Origin: Thiotrichaceae bacterium
GTDB lineage: Bacteria; Pseudomonadota; Gammaproteobacteria; Beggiatoales; Beggiatoaceae
Direction: 5' to 3'
Length of the DNA stretch: 64,000 bases
Assembly (NCBI GenBank): GCA_011391085.1
Contig: JAABRD010000019.1
Span: 30,894 to 94,893 of the forward strand
This document shows positions 56,456 to 64,000 of this stretch, piece after piece. A program made the translations under genes and the position numbers. Below the pieces are notes generated by a model, which saw only the letters and a program-made list of their open reading frames with translations, was not told where the DNA came from and did no database searches. Positions within the stretch are counted from its first letter, which is position 1. Every line of letters starts with the position of its first letter.

Positions 56456-58714
56456 ATGTTCATAAAAACTATTAAACTCTCCTGCCTGGTCTTGCTACTT
56501 GGCAGTCAAGCCGGGTTTGCCACGAATACAGACGAACTATTGCAACAAGGCCAAGCATCTTTTCAACGTGCTGACTATCCCCAGGCCATTTCAAGTTGGG
56601 AACAGGCATTGACAGAAATGTCGTTAGACACCTCTGCTTATCTCGATACCTTGACTCATCTTGCGGCGGCCTATCAAGCGACAGGCAACTATGCCAAAGC
56701 CCACGCTTTGCTTCAACAAGCTATGCAGATGGCCAAAGAGAAAGGTGGGGGCGAACAACAAGTGTTAATACACAGTCAACTGGGTGATGTGTTATTAGCT
56801 ATGCAACAACTAGAAGCAGCTAACACGCTTCTACAAAGTGGTCTGGTAAAGGCCCGTACCCTGAATAATCCGGTCATTTTGGCGCATTTGCTAAACAATT
56901 TGGGCAATGTGTTAAGCGTTCAACAAAACTTTACCGACGCCCTAAAAGTTTATACCGAAGTCGCTGAGTTGGCCCAACGTAGTGGGAATCTCAGTTTGCA
57001 CCTTCAATCTCTTCTGAACCAAGCCAAATTGTACCTGAAACAGAATCTTCCACAAGAGAGTTTAGAGACGTTGAAAACAGCTTGGGCAATTTTACAAAAG
57101 CAACCGCGTGACTATACCACGGGACTCCAGTTGTTGAGTGTGGGGGAACTGGCTTTGCGGGAACCACAAGGTCAGCAGATGGCTTACCAAATTTTTCAAG
57201 ACGTGTTAGCCCTTGCCAATCAACAAAAGAATCAGCGGTTACGGGCCTCTGCAAGTGGTTTCTTGGGAAAAGTTTATGAACAACAACAACGTCATGAAGA
57301 AGCCTTGCGTTTCACCCGCCAAGCCATCTTTTTCGCCCAAGAATATCAAGATATTCTATATATTTGGGAATGGCAATTGGGTCGGTTACTACTGAACCAA
57401 CAGGATTTAACCGGCGCCCTCGCCGCTTATCAACAAGCGCGGGACCATTTGTATCCCATTCAAACGCGACTGGTTATTGGCCAACGCAATGCTTCCGAAA
57501 CCTTTCAGGAACGCATCCGCCCCATCTATTTTGGATTCGCCGATGTCCTCCTCCAACAAGCGGCTAAAGTCGATTCACCCACAGCCAAACAAGCGTTGTT
57601 ACAACGTGCCAGAGAGGTAGTGGAACAACTGAAAGCCGCCGAATTGCAAGACTACTTCCAAGATGAATGCGTCTCCTTTGTACAAGAAGACAAAGTGGCC
57701 CAGTTGGATCTGTTAGAACCCCATACCGCTGTGCTGTATCCCATTCTGTTGCCCACCCGCACGGAATTGTTATTAAGTACGCCTGATGGTATCCACCAAT
57801 TCATCACCAAAGTGGGTGCTGAAGAACTGGGGAACACTGTACTTGAGTTTCGTAGAAACGTGCAAAATGGCGTTCACAATCGCTTTGTGAATCAAGCCAA
57901 ACAATTGTACGAATGGCTGATTGCGCCTCTACATAATCAATTCGGTGACCATCATATCAATACTTTAGTCATTGTTCCTGATGGCCCCCTACGTACTATT
58001 CCTATGGCCGCTTTATACAATCCAGACACAAGAAAATTTTTGGTGGAAGAGGTTGCCATCACTGTTACCCCTGGGTTAAGTCTCACCGAACCGCGTCCGT
58101 TGAATCGTCAAAACATCAGTATCTTGTTAAATGGTCTATCCGAAGGCGTACAAAGTTTTCAGCCCCTGCCCAATGTCCCAAAAGAGGTCTTGAGTATTGA
58201 AACTCTCTTCCAGAACCGCCAAGTTTTACTTGACAAAATGTTCTTACTGCAAACTTTCGATCAATCTCTACAAAAGACTCCCTATTCGATTGTGCATCTG
58301 GCTTCGCATGGTCAATTTGACCGCGACCCTAAGAAAACCTTTGTGTTAACATACGATGCCAGGTTAACCATGAACCGGCTAGAAAGTTTACTGAGATTTA
58401 CCCAATTGCGGAAAGAACCAGTTGAACTTCTCACCCTCAGCGCGTGCGAAACCGCGGTGGGTGATGAACGTGCGGCACTGGGATTAGCTGGCGTTGCCAT
58501 CAAAGCTGGTGCCAGAAGCGCACTCGCCAGCTTATGGTCGGTCAATGACGAATCCACCACCGAATTGATGACCGAATTTTACCGCCAATTGCAAAATCCC
58601 ACCCTTTCCAAAGCCCAAGCATTACAACATGCCCAACAGAAATTAATTAGGTCTTCCGAATTTCGACATCCCATGTATTGGGCACCGTTTTTACTGATTG
58701 GGAATTGGTTGTAA
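56456..58714 (+). CDS. Secreted TPR-CHAT protein (caspase-like protease), paralogue 2
   Basis: A 752-residue protein with a signal peptide (about 1-22), TPR repeats over about 25-370 (NTDELLQQGQASFQRADYPQ, LAHLLNNLGNVLSVQQNF, GFLGKVYEQQQRHEEALRF), and a C-terminal CHAT domain. The catalytic His618 is in LASHGQFDRD and Cys664 in TLSACETAVGDERAALGLAG. The end (MYWAPFLLIGNWL) matches the protein at 16010, as does the region around EYxxxLxAAELQDYFQDECV, so the two are paralogues. agaggt lies nine bases before the ATG. Divergent from the DUF928 gene. The protease activity is expected from the family; the target is unknown. Confidence 0.9.
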   Translation: MFIKTIKLSCLVLLLGSQAGFATNTDELLQQGQASFQRADYPQAISSWEQALTEMSLDTSAYLDTLTHLAAAYQATGNYAKAHALLQQAMQMAKEKGGGEQQVLIHSQLGDVLLAMQQLEAANTLLQSGLVKARTLNNPVILAHLLNNLGNVLSVQQNFTDALKVYTEVAELAQRSGNLSLHLQSLLNQAKLYLKQNLPQESLETLKTAWAILQKQPRDYTTGLQLLSVGELALREPQGQQMAYQIFQDVLALANQQKNQRLRASASGFLGKVYEQQQRHEEALRFTRQAIFFAQEYQDILYIWEWQLGRLLLNQQDLTGALAAYQQARDHLYPIQTRLVIGQRNASETFQERIRPIYFGFADVLLQQAAKVDSPTAKQALLQRAREVVEQLKAAELQDYFQDECVSFVQEDKVAQLDLLEPHTAVLYPILLPTRTELLLSTPDGIHQFITKVGAEELGNTVLEFRRNVQNGVHNRFVNQAKQLYEWLIAPLHNQFGDHHINTLVIVPDGPLRTIPMAALYNPDTRKFLVEEVAITVTPGLSLTEPRPLNRQNISILLNGLSEGVQSFQPLPNVPKEVLSIETLFQNRQVLLDKMFLLQTFDQSLQKTPYSIVHLASHGQFDRDPKKTFVLTYDARLTMNRLESLLRFTQLRKEPVELLTLSACETAVGDERAALGLAGVAIKAGARSALASLWSVNDESTTELMTEFYRQLQNPTLSKAQALQHAQQKLIRSSEFRHPMYWAPFLLIGNWL

Positions 58715-58743
58715 TAGAGAATAGATAGCAAAAAAACCAGGAT

Positions 58744-58800
58744 GGACTAGAGGCTTCAGCCGGTGATTGTGCCCCTGCCACCGGCTGAAGCCTCTAGTCC
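58744..58800. repeat. 'ggactagaggcttcagccgg' palindrome
   Basis: ggactagaggcttcagccgg and its exact complement around tgattgtgcccctgcca, between the CHAT gene and thrC. Confidence 0.75.
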
Positions 58801-58879
58801 ACCCCGACTTTTTCACTCTCCACTATCCGTTGTCCACTATCCGCTAAAACCACTATCCACTATTATTGAGGAACACACA

Positions 58880-59959
58880 ATGCCTTTTCGTCCCCGTTAC
58901 ACCGGTGTCATTGACAGATACCGGGATTTTTTACCCATCCATGAAGACACCCGAATTATCAGTCTAGGAGAGGGCAACACGCCCCTCATTCGGTTACATA
59001 ATATCCAACGTGAACTGGGTAAAGAAGTAAATATTTATGTCAAATACGAAGGCTTGAATCCCACTGGTTCATTTAAGGACCGCGGGATGACTATGGCCAT
59101 CACTCAAACCGTGAATGCCGGTAACCAGGCGGTCATCTGTGCTTCCACCGGAAACACTTCCGCCTCGGCTGCCGCTTATGCGGCCCGGGCTGGTATCACC
59201 GCTTTTGTTCTCATTCCCGACGGCAAAATTGCCCAAGGGAAACTGGCCCAGGCGATGATGCACGGTGCCATTATTTTTCAAATTCAAGGCAACTTTGATG
59301 ACGGTATGAGACTGGTCAAAGAAGTGGCTTCCCATGCGCCTGTGGAAATTGTGAACTCCATCAATCCGTTTCGCTTACAAGGCCAGAAGACTGCCGCCTT
59401 TGAAATCATTGAAGAATTGGGAAGGGCGCCGGATTATCACTGTCTGCCATTAGGGAATGCAGGCAATATTTCTGCCTATTGGCTGGGTTACACGCAATTT
59501 TATCAAATCGGCATCGTGACGACTCGGCCGCGGATGTGTGCTTATCAAGCCTCTGGGGCCGCGCCCTTTTTGCGTGGTCATCCCGTGGAAAATCCAGAAA
59601 CGATAGCCACCGCCATTCGAATTGGCAACCCGCAAAGTTGGGATAAAGCCTGGGCCGCCCAACGTGAATCGGGCGGCTGGTTTGATGAGTTTTCCGATGA
59701 GGAGATTTTAGCCACGCAAAAGCTATTAGCCGAACGCGAAGGCATCTTCTGTGAACCCGCTTCAGCCATCGCGGTTGCTGGCGCCCTTCGAGATGTGAAA
59801 AGTGGTAAAATTCCAGAAGGCAGTACCATTACTTGTACCCTCACAGGGCATGGTTTGAAAGACCCTGACACGGCGATTCGCCAAAGCACAGGTCCAGTCA
59901 TTAAGGTAAAAGCGACGTTGGAGGAGGTGAAGGGGGCGATTTTGGATCATTTGGTGTAA
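58880..59959 (+). CDS. thrC: Threonine synthase
   Basis: Converts O-phosphohomoserine to threonine with pyridoxal phosphate. The Schiff-base lysine is Lys66 in NPTGSFKDRGM. Further signatures are ISLGEGNTPLIRL (27-39), CASTGNTSASAAAYAARAG (the phosphate-binding loop), PLGNAGNISAYW and EGIFCEPASAIAVAGA. The 359-residue length is that of the short bacterial/archaeal-type enzyme. The ATG at 58880 has gagga ten bases upstream; a TTG at 58763 is open but lies in repeat sequence. No other threonine genes adjoin it. Confidence 0.95.
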   Translation: MPFRPRYTGVIDRYRDFLPIHEDTRIISLGEGNTPLIRLHNIQRELGKEVNIYVKYEGLNPTGSFKDRGMTMAITQTVNAGNQAVICASTGNTSASAAAYAARAGITAFVLIPDGKIAQGKLAQAMMHGAIIFQIQGNFDDGMRLVKEVASHAPVEIVNSINPFRLQGQKTAAFEIIEELGRAPDYHCLPLGNAGNISAYWLGYTQFYQIGIVTTRPRMCAYQASGAAPFLRGHPVENPETIATAIRIGNPQSWDKAWAAQRESGGWFDEFSDEEILATQKLLAEREGIFCEPASAIAVAGALRDVKSGKIPEGSTITCTLTGHGLKDPDTAIRQSTGPVIKVKATLEEVKGAILDHLV

Positions 59960-60004
59960 GGGAATACGTATCGCCCTCACTTCCGATCCTTCTCCCAGTT
60001 AGTT

Positions 60005-60078
60005 ATGTAGGGTAAGCAATAGGTTTATTGTTGTCCATCAGATGAAGGTGGACAACAAAATATCTGCTTACCCTACAT
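60005..60078. repeat. 'atgtagggtaagca' palindrome
   Basis: atgtagggtaagca and tgcttaccctacat ends, with ttgttgtcca / tggacaacaa inside: a diverged member of the gtagggtgggcaacg family, between thrC and the PIN gene. Confidence 0.7.
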
Positions 60079-60101
60079 GAACTGAAAATCAAGACCCACT
60101 T

Positions 60102-60605
60102 ATGAAACCCAAAGTCTATCTGGAAACCAGCTTCATCAGTTACTTGACTAGCCCCATTAGTCAGAATATCATCACGGCAGCCAATCAACATGTCACGCGA
60201 GAATGGTGGGAGAGTTGTCGCTTCGCTTTTGACCTGTTCATCTCGCCATGGGTGATTAGTGAAATCGGTCAAGGCAATATTGTCGAATCCGCAAAAAGAT
60301 TGGCTATGGTGAAGGATATTACTATTCTAGTATCAAACAATGCGGTAGTCGAATTGGCATCAGCTTTCCTACAAGAAAAGGGGGTGCCTAGCAAGGCCAC
60401 CGATGACGCCTATCACATTGCTTTGGCCACGGTACACCGAATGAATTACCTGTTAACTTGGAATTGTAAGCACATTGCTAATGGTCAAATCCAACCTAAA
60501 TTACGTCAAATCAGCCAAAAACGAGGATATGATATTCCTATCCTCTGTACCCCTTACGAACAGTTACAACAGGAGGAACAATTATGTGGAAAGACCCCTT
60601 TGTAG
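60102..60605 (+). CDS. PIN-domain toxin (VapC-like)
   Basis: A 167-residue PIN-domain protein: KVYLETSFISYLTS at the start (in place of the usual LDTS), SPWVISEIGQGN, the acidic TDDAYHIALATVH (about 105-117) and MNYLLTWNCKHIANGQI. PIN proteins are metal-dependent RNases. This subfamily pairs with a short downstream protein rather than an upstream one; the partner begins at 60584, overlapping by 22 bp. The frame and motifs are intact. The ATG follows a gacccactt with no strong ribosome binding site. Confidence 0.85.
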   Translation: MKPKVYLETSFISYLTSPISQNIITAANQHVTREWWESCRFAFDLFISPWVISEIGQGNIVESAKRLAMVKDITILVSNNAVVELASAFLQEKGVPSKATDDAYHIALATVHRMNYLLTWNCKHIANGQIQPKLRQISQKRGYDIPILCTPYEQLQQEEQLCGKTPL

Positions 60606-60775
60606 AGGAGATACACCAATACCGAGAAGCACACGCCAAGAAGTTTAATTATGACGTGTGGGCTATCTATGAGGAGATGAAAGCCAAAGAAAAAGAGTAT
60701 GAGTCAGAAGGTTGGCGATTGGTTTCCTTTTGCGCCTCTGATGATAACGAAAGGAAAGAGCCGCATAAAAATTAA
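60584..60775 (+). CDS. Small antitoxin-like partner of the PIN toxin
   Basis: A 63-residue charged protein: DPFVEEIHQYREAHAKKFNY, then DVWAIYEEMKAKEKEY. Small proteins of the pattern DPxVEExRxxREExAxxFNYD occur next to PIN genes of this subfamily throughout cyanobacteria and sulfur bacteria and are presumed antitoxins. The start ATG at 60584 has aggagg eight bases upstream, inside the toxin gene. The last 20 or so residues are polar and may be unstructured. Confidence 0.8.
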   Translation: MWKDPFVEEIHQYREAHAKKFNYDVWAIYEEMKAKEKEYESEGWRLVSFCASDDNERKEPHKN

Positions 60776-60798
60776 ACTCACTATTATTCTATTCGGAG

Positions 60799-60851
60799 GT
60801 CCAAAGCGTAGCTTTTTCTGTATTCTGACAAAGCTACACTTTGGCCCCCTG
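60799..60851. repeat. 'ccaaagcgtagctt' repeat
   Basis: ggtccaaagcgtagctttt and aaagctacactttggcccc arms around a short AT-rich centre, between the PIN pair and the glycosyltransferase gene. Confidence 0.65.
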
Positions 60852-60892
60852 AATCCCTACATGTTAACTTAAAAAATGACCATCAACTACCT

Positions 60893-62146
60893 ATGTTCTC
60901 AGAAACAACCCAAAAACATCTTGGCCTCCTCTTTATCCTAGCTGGCTTCTTATACGCCATTGGTCCCCTCTTCAGGGACCTTGGTTCAAACGAAATACTT
61001 AGGCACATTGACGCCCGTGCCACCTATATCAGTGGCGTCTGTTGGCTATCGGGACAATCTCCTTATCACCCTGAAACGTTTCAACAGACTTGGAACACTC
61101 TCATGGTCAATGAAATGTTGCAAAACCAAATAGAACTGGGTAGAGTGGCGTTACCGTATCCACCCACGTTGGGCCTTATCTCCATTCCTCTCAGTCTGTT
61201 TTCTTGGGAAACGGCCCAAACTTTAGTTGATCTACTCAACGTTTTTCTCCTGGGTCTCATTGCCCTCTTTACCCTATTATTGCTGAAAGACTATCAACGT
61301 AACTTCTTGATTCTCAGTTTCGGTATCGGTGTGAGTCTCTTTTCCCAATTACCGTATACCACGGCGGTTCTCGTAGTTGGCCAAAACTCCTTAATGGCCA
61401 CCACAGGTTGCTTAGGTGCTATCTATTTTGCGCGACGCCAACAATTTTGGATAGCGACAGTTTTTGTCCTCCTGGCCAGCATCAAACCACATCTTTCCTT
61501 GCTTCCCCTTCTCTACTTGTTTATCACAACGAAAGACTGGCGTTTCTTCGGCGGGGCCACCGTAGCAGTCGGCGTGACCAGTTTCGGGATATTAACATTG
61601 GGAGGAGATTTAAACCCACTTCCCGATATTCTGCGTTCCGTGGCTTATTACCAAACCAATTTTGCTAACTCGACAGCTTTGCTACCTGGTTTCAACTTCA
61701 TTCTAGGGAAGTTAAATGTCGCACCACACATTATCGGATTACTTCCCGTCATGGGAATCCTTTTGGTCATCTTCTTGGCCGTCTGGGGGAGACAACGAGA
61801 AATGACCGATTATCAACATCTCCTCCTCATTTCCTTGACCATCTGTCTGACAGCCATGTTTATGCCCTTGCACCACTATGATTATACTCTGTTTTTTCTT
61901 ATCACCAGCTTACTGGTAATAAGCAAAGGCTATTCAGTTTTCTGGCTATTGCCAGGCATTCTTCTGATTGCGGCCCCTGGCACGGTGGCACGGTGGATCA
62001 ATGGTTCTTTCGGGGGGGCTTATACAGATAGCATTGTCATTGGCAGTGTGGTTGGTATTTACCTGGCAATAGTCATTGCAGGAATGGTGGGCCAAGACCT
62101 AAACAGGAGGAGTCCAAAACAGGTTTTGGACTCCAACTTAAATTAA
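60893..62146 (+). CDS. GT87-like (DUF2029) polytopic membrane glycosyltransferase
   Basis: A 417-residue membrane protein with about ten helices, matching the GT87/DUF2029 layout: a first helix (about 10-28), a periplasmic loop with DARATYISGVCWLSGQSPYH carrying the acidic site after helix one, LPYPPTLGLISIPLSLF, and VVGQNSLMATTGCLGAIYFA then LASIKPHLSLLPLLYLF, the QxN and KPH motifs of the family. GT87 enzymes use polyprenyl-phosphate sugars as donors in the periplasm. The acceptor is unknown. The last 14 residues (NRRSPKQVLDSNLN) are encoded by a palindromic repeat at 62105-62134, so the C terminus seems altered. ubiG begins 21 bp downstream. Confidence 0.8.
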   Translation: MFSETTQKHLGLLFILAGFLYAIGPLFRDLGSNEILRHIDARATYISGVCWLSGQSPYHPETFQQTWNTLMVNEMLQNQIELGRVALPYPPTLGLISIPLSLFSWETAQTLVDLLNVFLLGLIALFTLLLLKDYQRNFLILSFGIGVSLFSQLPYTTAVLVVGQNSLMATTGCLGAIYFARRQQFWIATVFVLLASIKPHLSLLPLLYLFITTKDWRFFGGATVAVGVTSFGILTLGGDLNPLPDILRSVAYYQTNFANSTALLPGFNFILGKLNVAPHIIGLLPVMGILLVIFLAVWGRQREMTDYQHLLLISLTICLTAMFMPLHHYDYTLFFLITSLLVISKGYSVFWLLPGILLIAAPGTVARWINGSFGGAYTDSIVIGSVVGIYLAIVIAGMVGQDLNRRSPKQVLDSNLN

Positions 62147-62167
62147 TTCATCACGATAACAACAACA

Positions 62168-62875
62168 ATGACAACTCTAAACATTGATCCTAAAGAACTG
62201 GATAAATTTAATCAAATCGCTTCCCGTTGGTGGGACCCTCACAGCGAATTTAAGACGTTGCATGACATCAACCCCTTGCGTTTAAATTATATCGAACAAC
62301 AGGCGGGGGGATTGGCTGGTAAAACCGTGCTAGATGTCGGCTGTGGCGGAGGTATTTTAAGTGAAGGATTGGCCCAACGACAAGCCAAAGTCACTGGAAT
62401 TGATATGAGTGAAGCAGCCCTCAATGTTGCCCAATTGCACTTGTACGAATCCGAATCACAGGTAGAATATCATTGCCTTACGGCAGAACAATTTGCCGCA
62501 ACTCAGCCGGCTAGTTTTGACGTGGTGACTTGCATGGAATTGTTAGAACATGTGCCTCTTCCTACTTCCGTAGTAAAAGCTTGTCACGATATGGTCAAGC
62601 CATGTGGACACGTATTTTTTTCGACCTTGAATCGGAATACCAAGTCTTATCTATTTGCCATTCTGGGGGCCGAATATGTGTTAAAACTCTTGCCGAAAGG
62701 AACTCATGAGTTCGCCAAATTCATTCGCCCCGCGGAACTTGCCCAATGGGCACGACAGGCGGGATTGGAAGTGACGGCGATAACGGGTTTAAGTTATAAT
62801 CCGGTATTTCAATCTTACCGTTTGGGAAGCGATGTCTCGGTGAATTATTTGATGCACACTCAACGGATGGAGTGA
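62168..62875 (+). CDS. ubiG: Ubiquinone biosynthesis O-methyltransferase UbiG
   Basis: Catalyses both O-methylation steps of ubiquinone synthesis using S-adenosylmethionine. The 235 residues match the family length. FNQIASRWWDPHSEFKTLHD (14-33) is diagnostic; motif I is VLDVGCGGGILSEGLA (about 53-68), then TGIDMSEAALNVAQ, CMELLEHVP, and VFFSTLNRNTKSYLFAILGA with KGTHEFAKFI. The start ATG at 62168 begins TTLNIDPKELDKF. Only 21 bp separate it from the GT87 gene, but the roles are unrelated. Confidence 0.96.
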   Translation: MTTLNIDPKELDKFNQIASRWWDPHSEFKTLHDINPLRLNYIEQQAGGLAGKTVLDVGCGGGILSEGLAQRQAKVTGIDMSEAALNVAQLHLYESESQVEYHCLTAEQFAATQPASFDVVTCMELLEHVPLPTSVVKACHDMVKPCGHVFFSTLNRNTKSYLFAILGAEYVLKLLPKGTHEFAKFIRPAELAQWARQAGLEVTAITGLSYNPVFQSYRLGSDVSVNYLMHTQRME

Positions 62876-62915
62876 AGTAGAAATTTTCTGGTCTAATACC
62901 CTAGCTTCCGTCAAC

Positions 62916-62946
62916 CAGGAATCCAAAGCTACGCTTTGGATTCCTG
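62916..62946. repeat. 'caggaatccaaagct' palindrome
   Basis: caggaatccaaagc and gctttggattcctg arms, a near-perfect 31-bp hairpin after ubiG and before the convergent gene at 62988; a possible bidirectional terminator. Confidence 0.75.
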
Positions 62947-62987
62947 AATCATTTCCCCACCACCGTTTTGACCAAATTGACCACCCT

Positions 62988-63422
62988 CTATCCCACCTTC
63001 GCCCAAGCCCTTTTTTCCCGTTTAGAACGTCTCGGCACCTCATTAGCCGCCACCTGCTTAAATAAGTCTCCCACCGAAGCGGTCAAAATGACAAACGTTT
63101 CCGTCACTCCAGTCCCCACCGCACTGGAAGTTCCTGCCACTTGTACATATTCCGGATCTAACATCTCCACCACTTCTTGCGCTAATTTTGCCCGGGCCTC
63201 AGCTAACGTCACACCATGGGCGTCAATCGGTGGTGAATCAGTGAGATAGCCACGATAACCCGTCGAGTGCGGTTCTAAACTCACCCTTAGCGTTGTCACC
63301 TGGCCCGCCATTTTCGCTTTAAAAATCTGTTCATATAAAGCGTAACCACTGTCATAACCCGCGGCAAATTCAGGGTCACGGGCTTTACATTCTTGGATAT
63401 ACTCGTCAAAACTCAAAGTCAT
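62988..63422 (-). CDS. Putative antitoxin, HicB-like or HigA-derived
   Basis: A 144-residue protein. Its start (SFDEYIQECKARDPEFAAGY) is like that of HigA-type antitoxins that follow Gp49-like RelE toxins, and the toxin remnant directly upstream (63406-63522) agrees. However, the expected helix-turn-helix is absent. Residues 40-90 (TTLRVSLEPHSTGYRGYLTD, HGVTLAEARAKLAQEVVEML) look instead like a HicB-type partial RNase fold, and the end is basic (RRSKREKRAW). ggag lies ten bases before the ATG. It may be a rearranged antitoxin. The family is not certain. Confidence 0.55.
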   Translation of the reverse strand: MTLSFDEYIQECKARDPEFAAGYDSGYALYEQIFKAKMAGQVTTLRVSLEPHSTGYRGYLTDSPPIDAHGVTLAEARAKLAQEVVEMLDPEYVQVAGTSSAVGTGVTETFVILTASVGDLFKQVAANEVPRRSKREKRAWAKVG

Positions 63423-63522
63423 TGTTTCTTCTCCGATTGAGATAATCCCGTTTTCGTTGTTCAGCTAGATGAATATCTTGTTGGGGTGTTTTTTGAGTTT
63501 TCTTTTGAAAAGCATGAGTTAC
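63406..63522 (-). pseudogene. C-terminal remnant of a RelE/HigB (Gp49-like) toxin
   Basis: Reading from 63522, the frame encodes VTHAFQKKTQKTPQQDIHLA then EQRKRDYLNRRRNN and stops at a TGA (63406-63408). The HAFQKKTQKTPQ segment is a strong signature of the end of phage-type RelE/HigB toxins. The codon just upstream is a stop and the first two thirds of the gene are missing, replaced by repeat (tctgaatcagaatttacaga). It overlaps the antitoxin start by 17 bp as in intact pairs. Confidence 0.7.
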
Positions 63523-63525
63523 TCA

Positions 63526-64000
63526 TCTTACGCAGTTGTCTGAATCAGAATTTACAGAATTTTAATGGTGATAGAGTAATACATCCTCTCTAGTGTGAGA
63601 TTAGGTATTCCCCCCACCCCAAACTGTGCGGGACACTTTCGCGTCACACAGCTTTCAAAGAATTAGGACTAGGTATTTTGACCCAATGTCCGCGTTACCT
63701 TTTAGGTCTCGCCCGAAACCATGTCTTCTGCAAATATTCAAGATGTCAACCATCCTTTGGTGAATTAAAGGATAAGCTATGAACCACCATTTCCTGTTTA
63801 TCACAGGCTCTGACAGCGTGTTCACTCATCTTGGGACCCAGATTTGATTCATGGTTTAGATATTCTCCTAGCGCACTTTTGCCCCTTAATCCTTTGGGTC
63901 TCGGCGTTTCTATCAGCCCGAGTTTAATTAGAAGTCCTCTGGTTCTTACATACTATTGCGCCTCTGTAAGATTAATAGTTATTCTCTATAAAGTTGGACT
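63526..64000 (-). other. Gene-free stretch; possible group II intron remnant
   Basis: No open frame of note. On the minus strand, gctgtgtgacgcgaaagtgt followed by cccgcacagtttggggtggg forms a GAAA-capped stem-loop like those found beside intron-encoded reverse transcriptases, and the upstream part (actcgggctgatagaaacgc and so on) reads like structured RNA. A repeat (tctgaatcagaatttacaga) ends it near 63538. No reverse transcriptase or domain V is visible in the window, so the call is tentative. Confidence 0.3.

Overview
The window looks like a chromosomal segment of a large sulfur-oxidising gammaproteobacterium of the Beggiatoaceae / Thiotrichales type. This is inferred from gene style and not from a marker search. 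The housekeeping genes are gammaproteobacterial (mnmE, gyrB of 804 codons, mazG, rdgB, ubiG, thrC, hemB, pbpC, sanA). The accessory genes are those common in filamentous sulfur bacteria and cyanobacteria: CHAT-TPR proteases, CHASE2, DUF928, a haemagglutinin-type secreted protein, very large PAS-rich hybrid kinases, Rpn/Uma2/DUF29 and other PD-(D/E)XK-type proteins, and many small toxin-antitoxin genes. Almost every intergenic gap is filled by short palindromic repeats.

Layout. 1-9 kb: end of a membrane protein, pbpC, rdgB, an Rpn-type nuclease, mnmE (minus), a small PD-(D/E)XK protein (minus) and a TonB-dependent receptor (minus). 9-16 kb: hybrid kinase 1 and a GltD/DsrL-like flavoprotein with a ferredoxin tail. 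16-21.6 kb: a CHAT-TPR protein, two small unknown genes, then a toxin-antitoxin island: DUF433 with a DUF5615 gene broken by two insertions, and a chimeric antitoxin with a YoeB-like toxin. 21.8-28.6 kb: a large secreted haemagglutinin-type protein, DUF29, a secreted protein of unknown function and a CHASE2 protein. 28.8-37 kb: hemB, a Uma2-type nuclease, a 1543-residue fusion of a sacsin/Hsp90-like ATPase to an SF1 helicase, and an AAA-like ATPase fused to a nuclease domain. 37-40.5 kb: a truncated PIN toxin next to a broken extracellular-domain fragment, then a second TonB-dependent receptor. 40.8-47 kb: a methyltransferase, gyrB, a two-gene membrane/periplasmic unit and mazG. 47-56 kb: hybrid kinase 2, a CNT nucleoside transporter, sanA, an acyl-carrier-like membrane protein and DUF928. 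56-64 kb: a second CHAT-TPR protein, thrC, a PIN toxin pair, a GT87-like membrane glycosyltransferase, ubiG, a toxin-antitoxin remnant and a possible group II intron remnant.

The most informative signal is the short inverted-repeat elements. They fall into several families, and some insertions can be reconstructed to the base. Two elements with TA target duplications interrupt the DUF5615 toxin gene, and removing both restores a 113-codon frame. One element with a 12-bp target duplication sits exactly between sanA and the next gene, and the duplication has preserved both the sanA stop codon and the downstream ribosome binding site. A third type is nested inside a fourth twice, each time flanked by the same 12-bp duplication. 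No transposase gene is present, so these behave like non-autonomous (MITE-like) elements moved in trans.

The best candidates for a poorly described protein system are the sacsin-like ATPase/helicase fusion (possible defence or nucleic-acid repair) and the dispersed CHAT / CHASE2 / DUF928 / haemagglutinin set (possible envelope signalling and proteolysis). Both are inferences from domain content.
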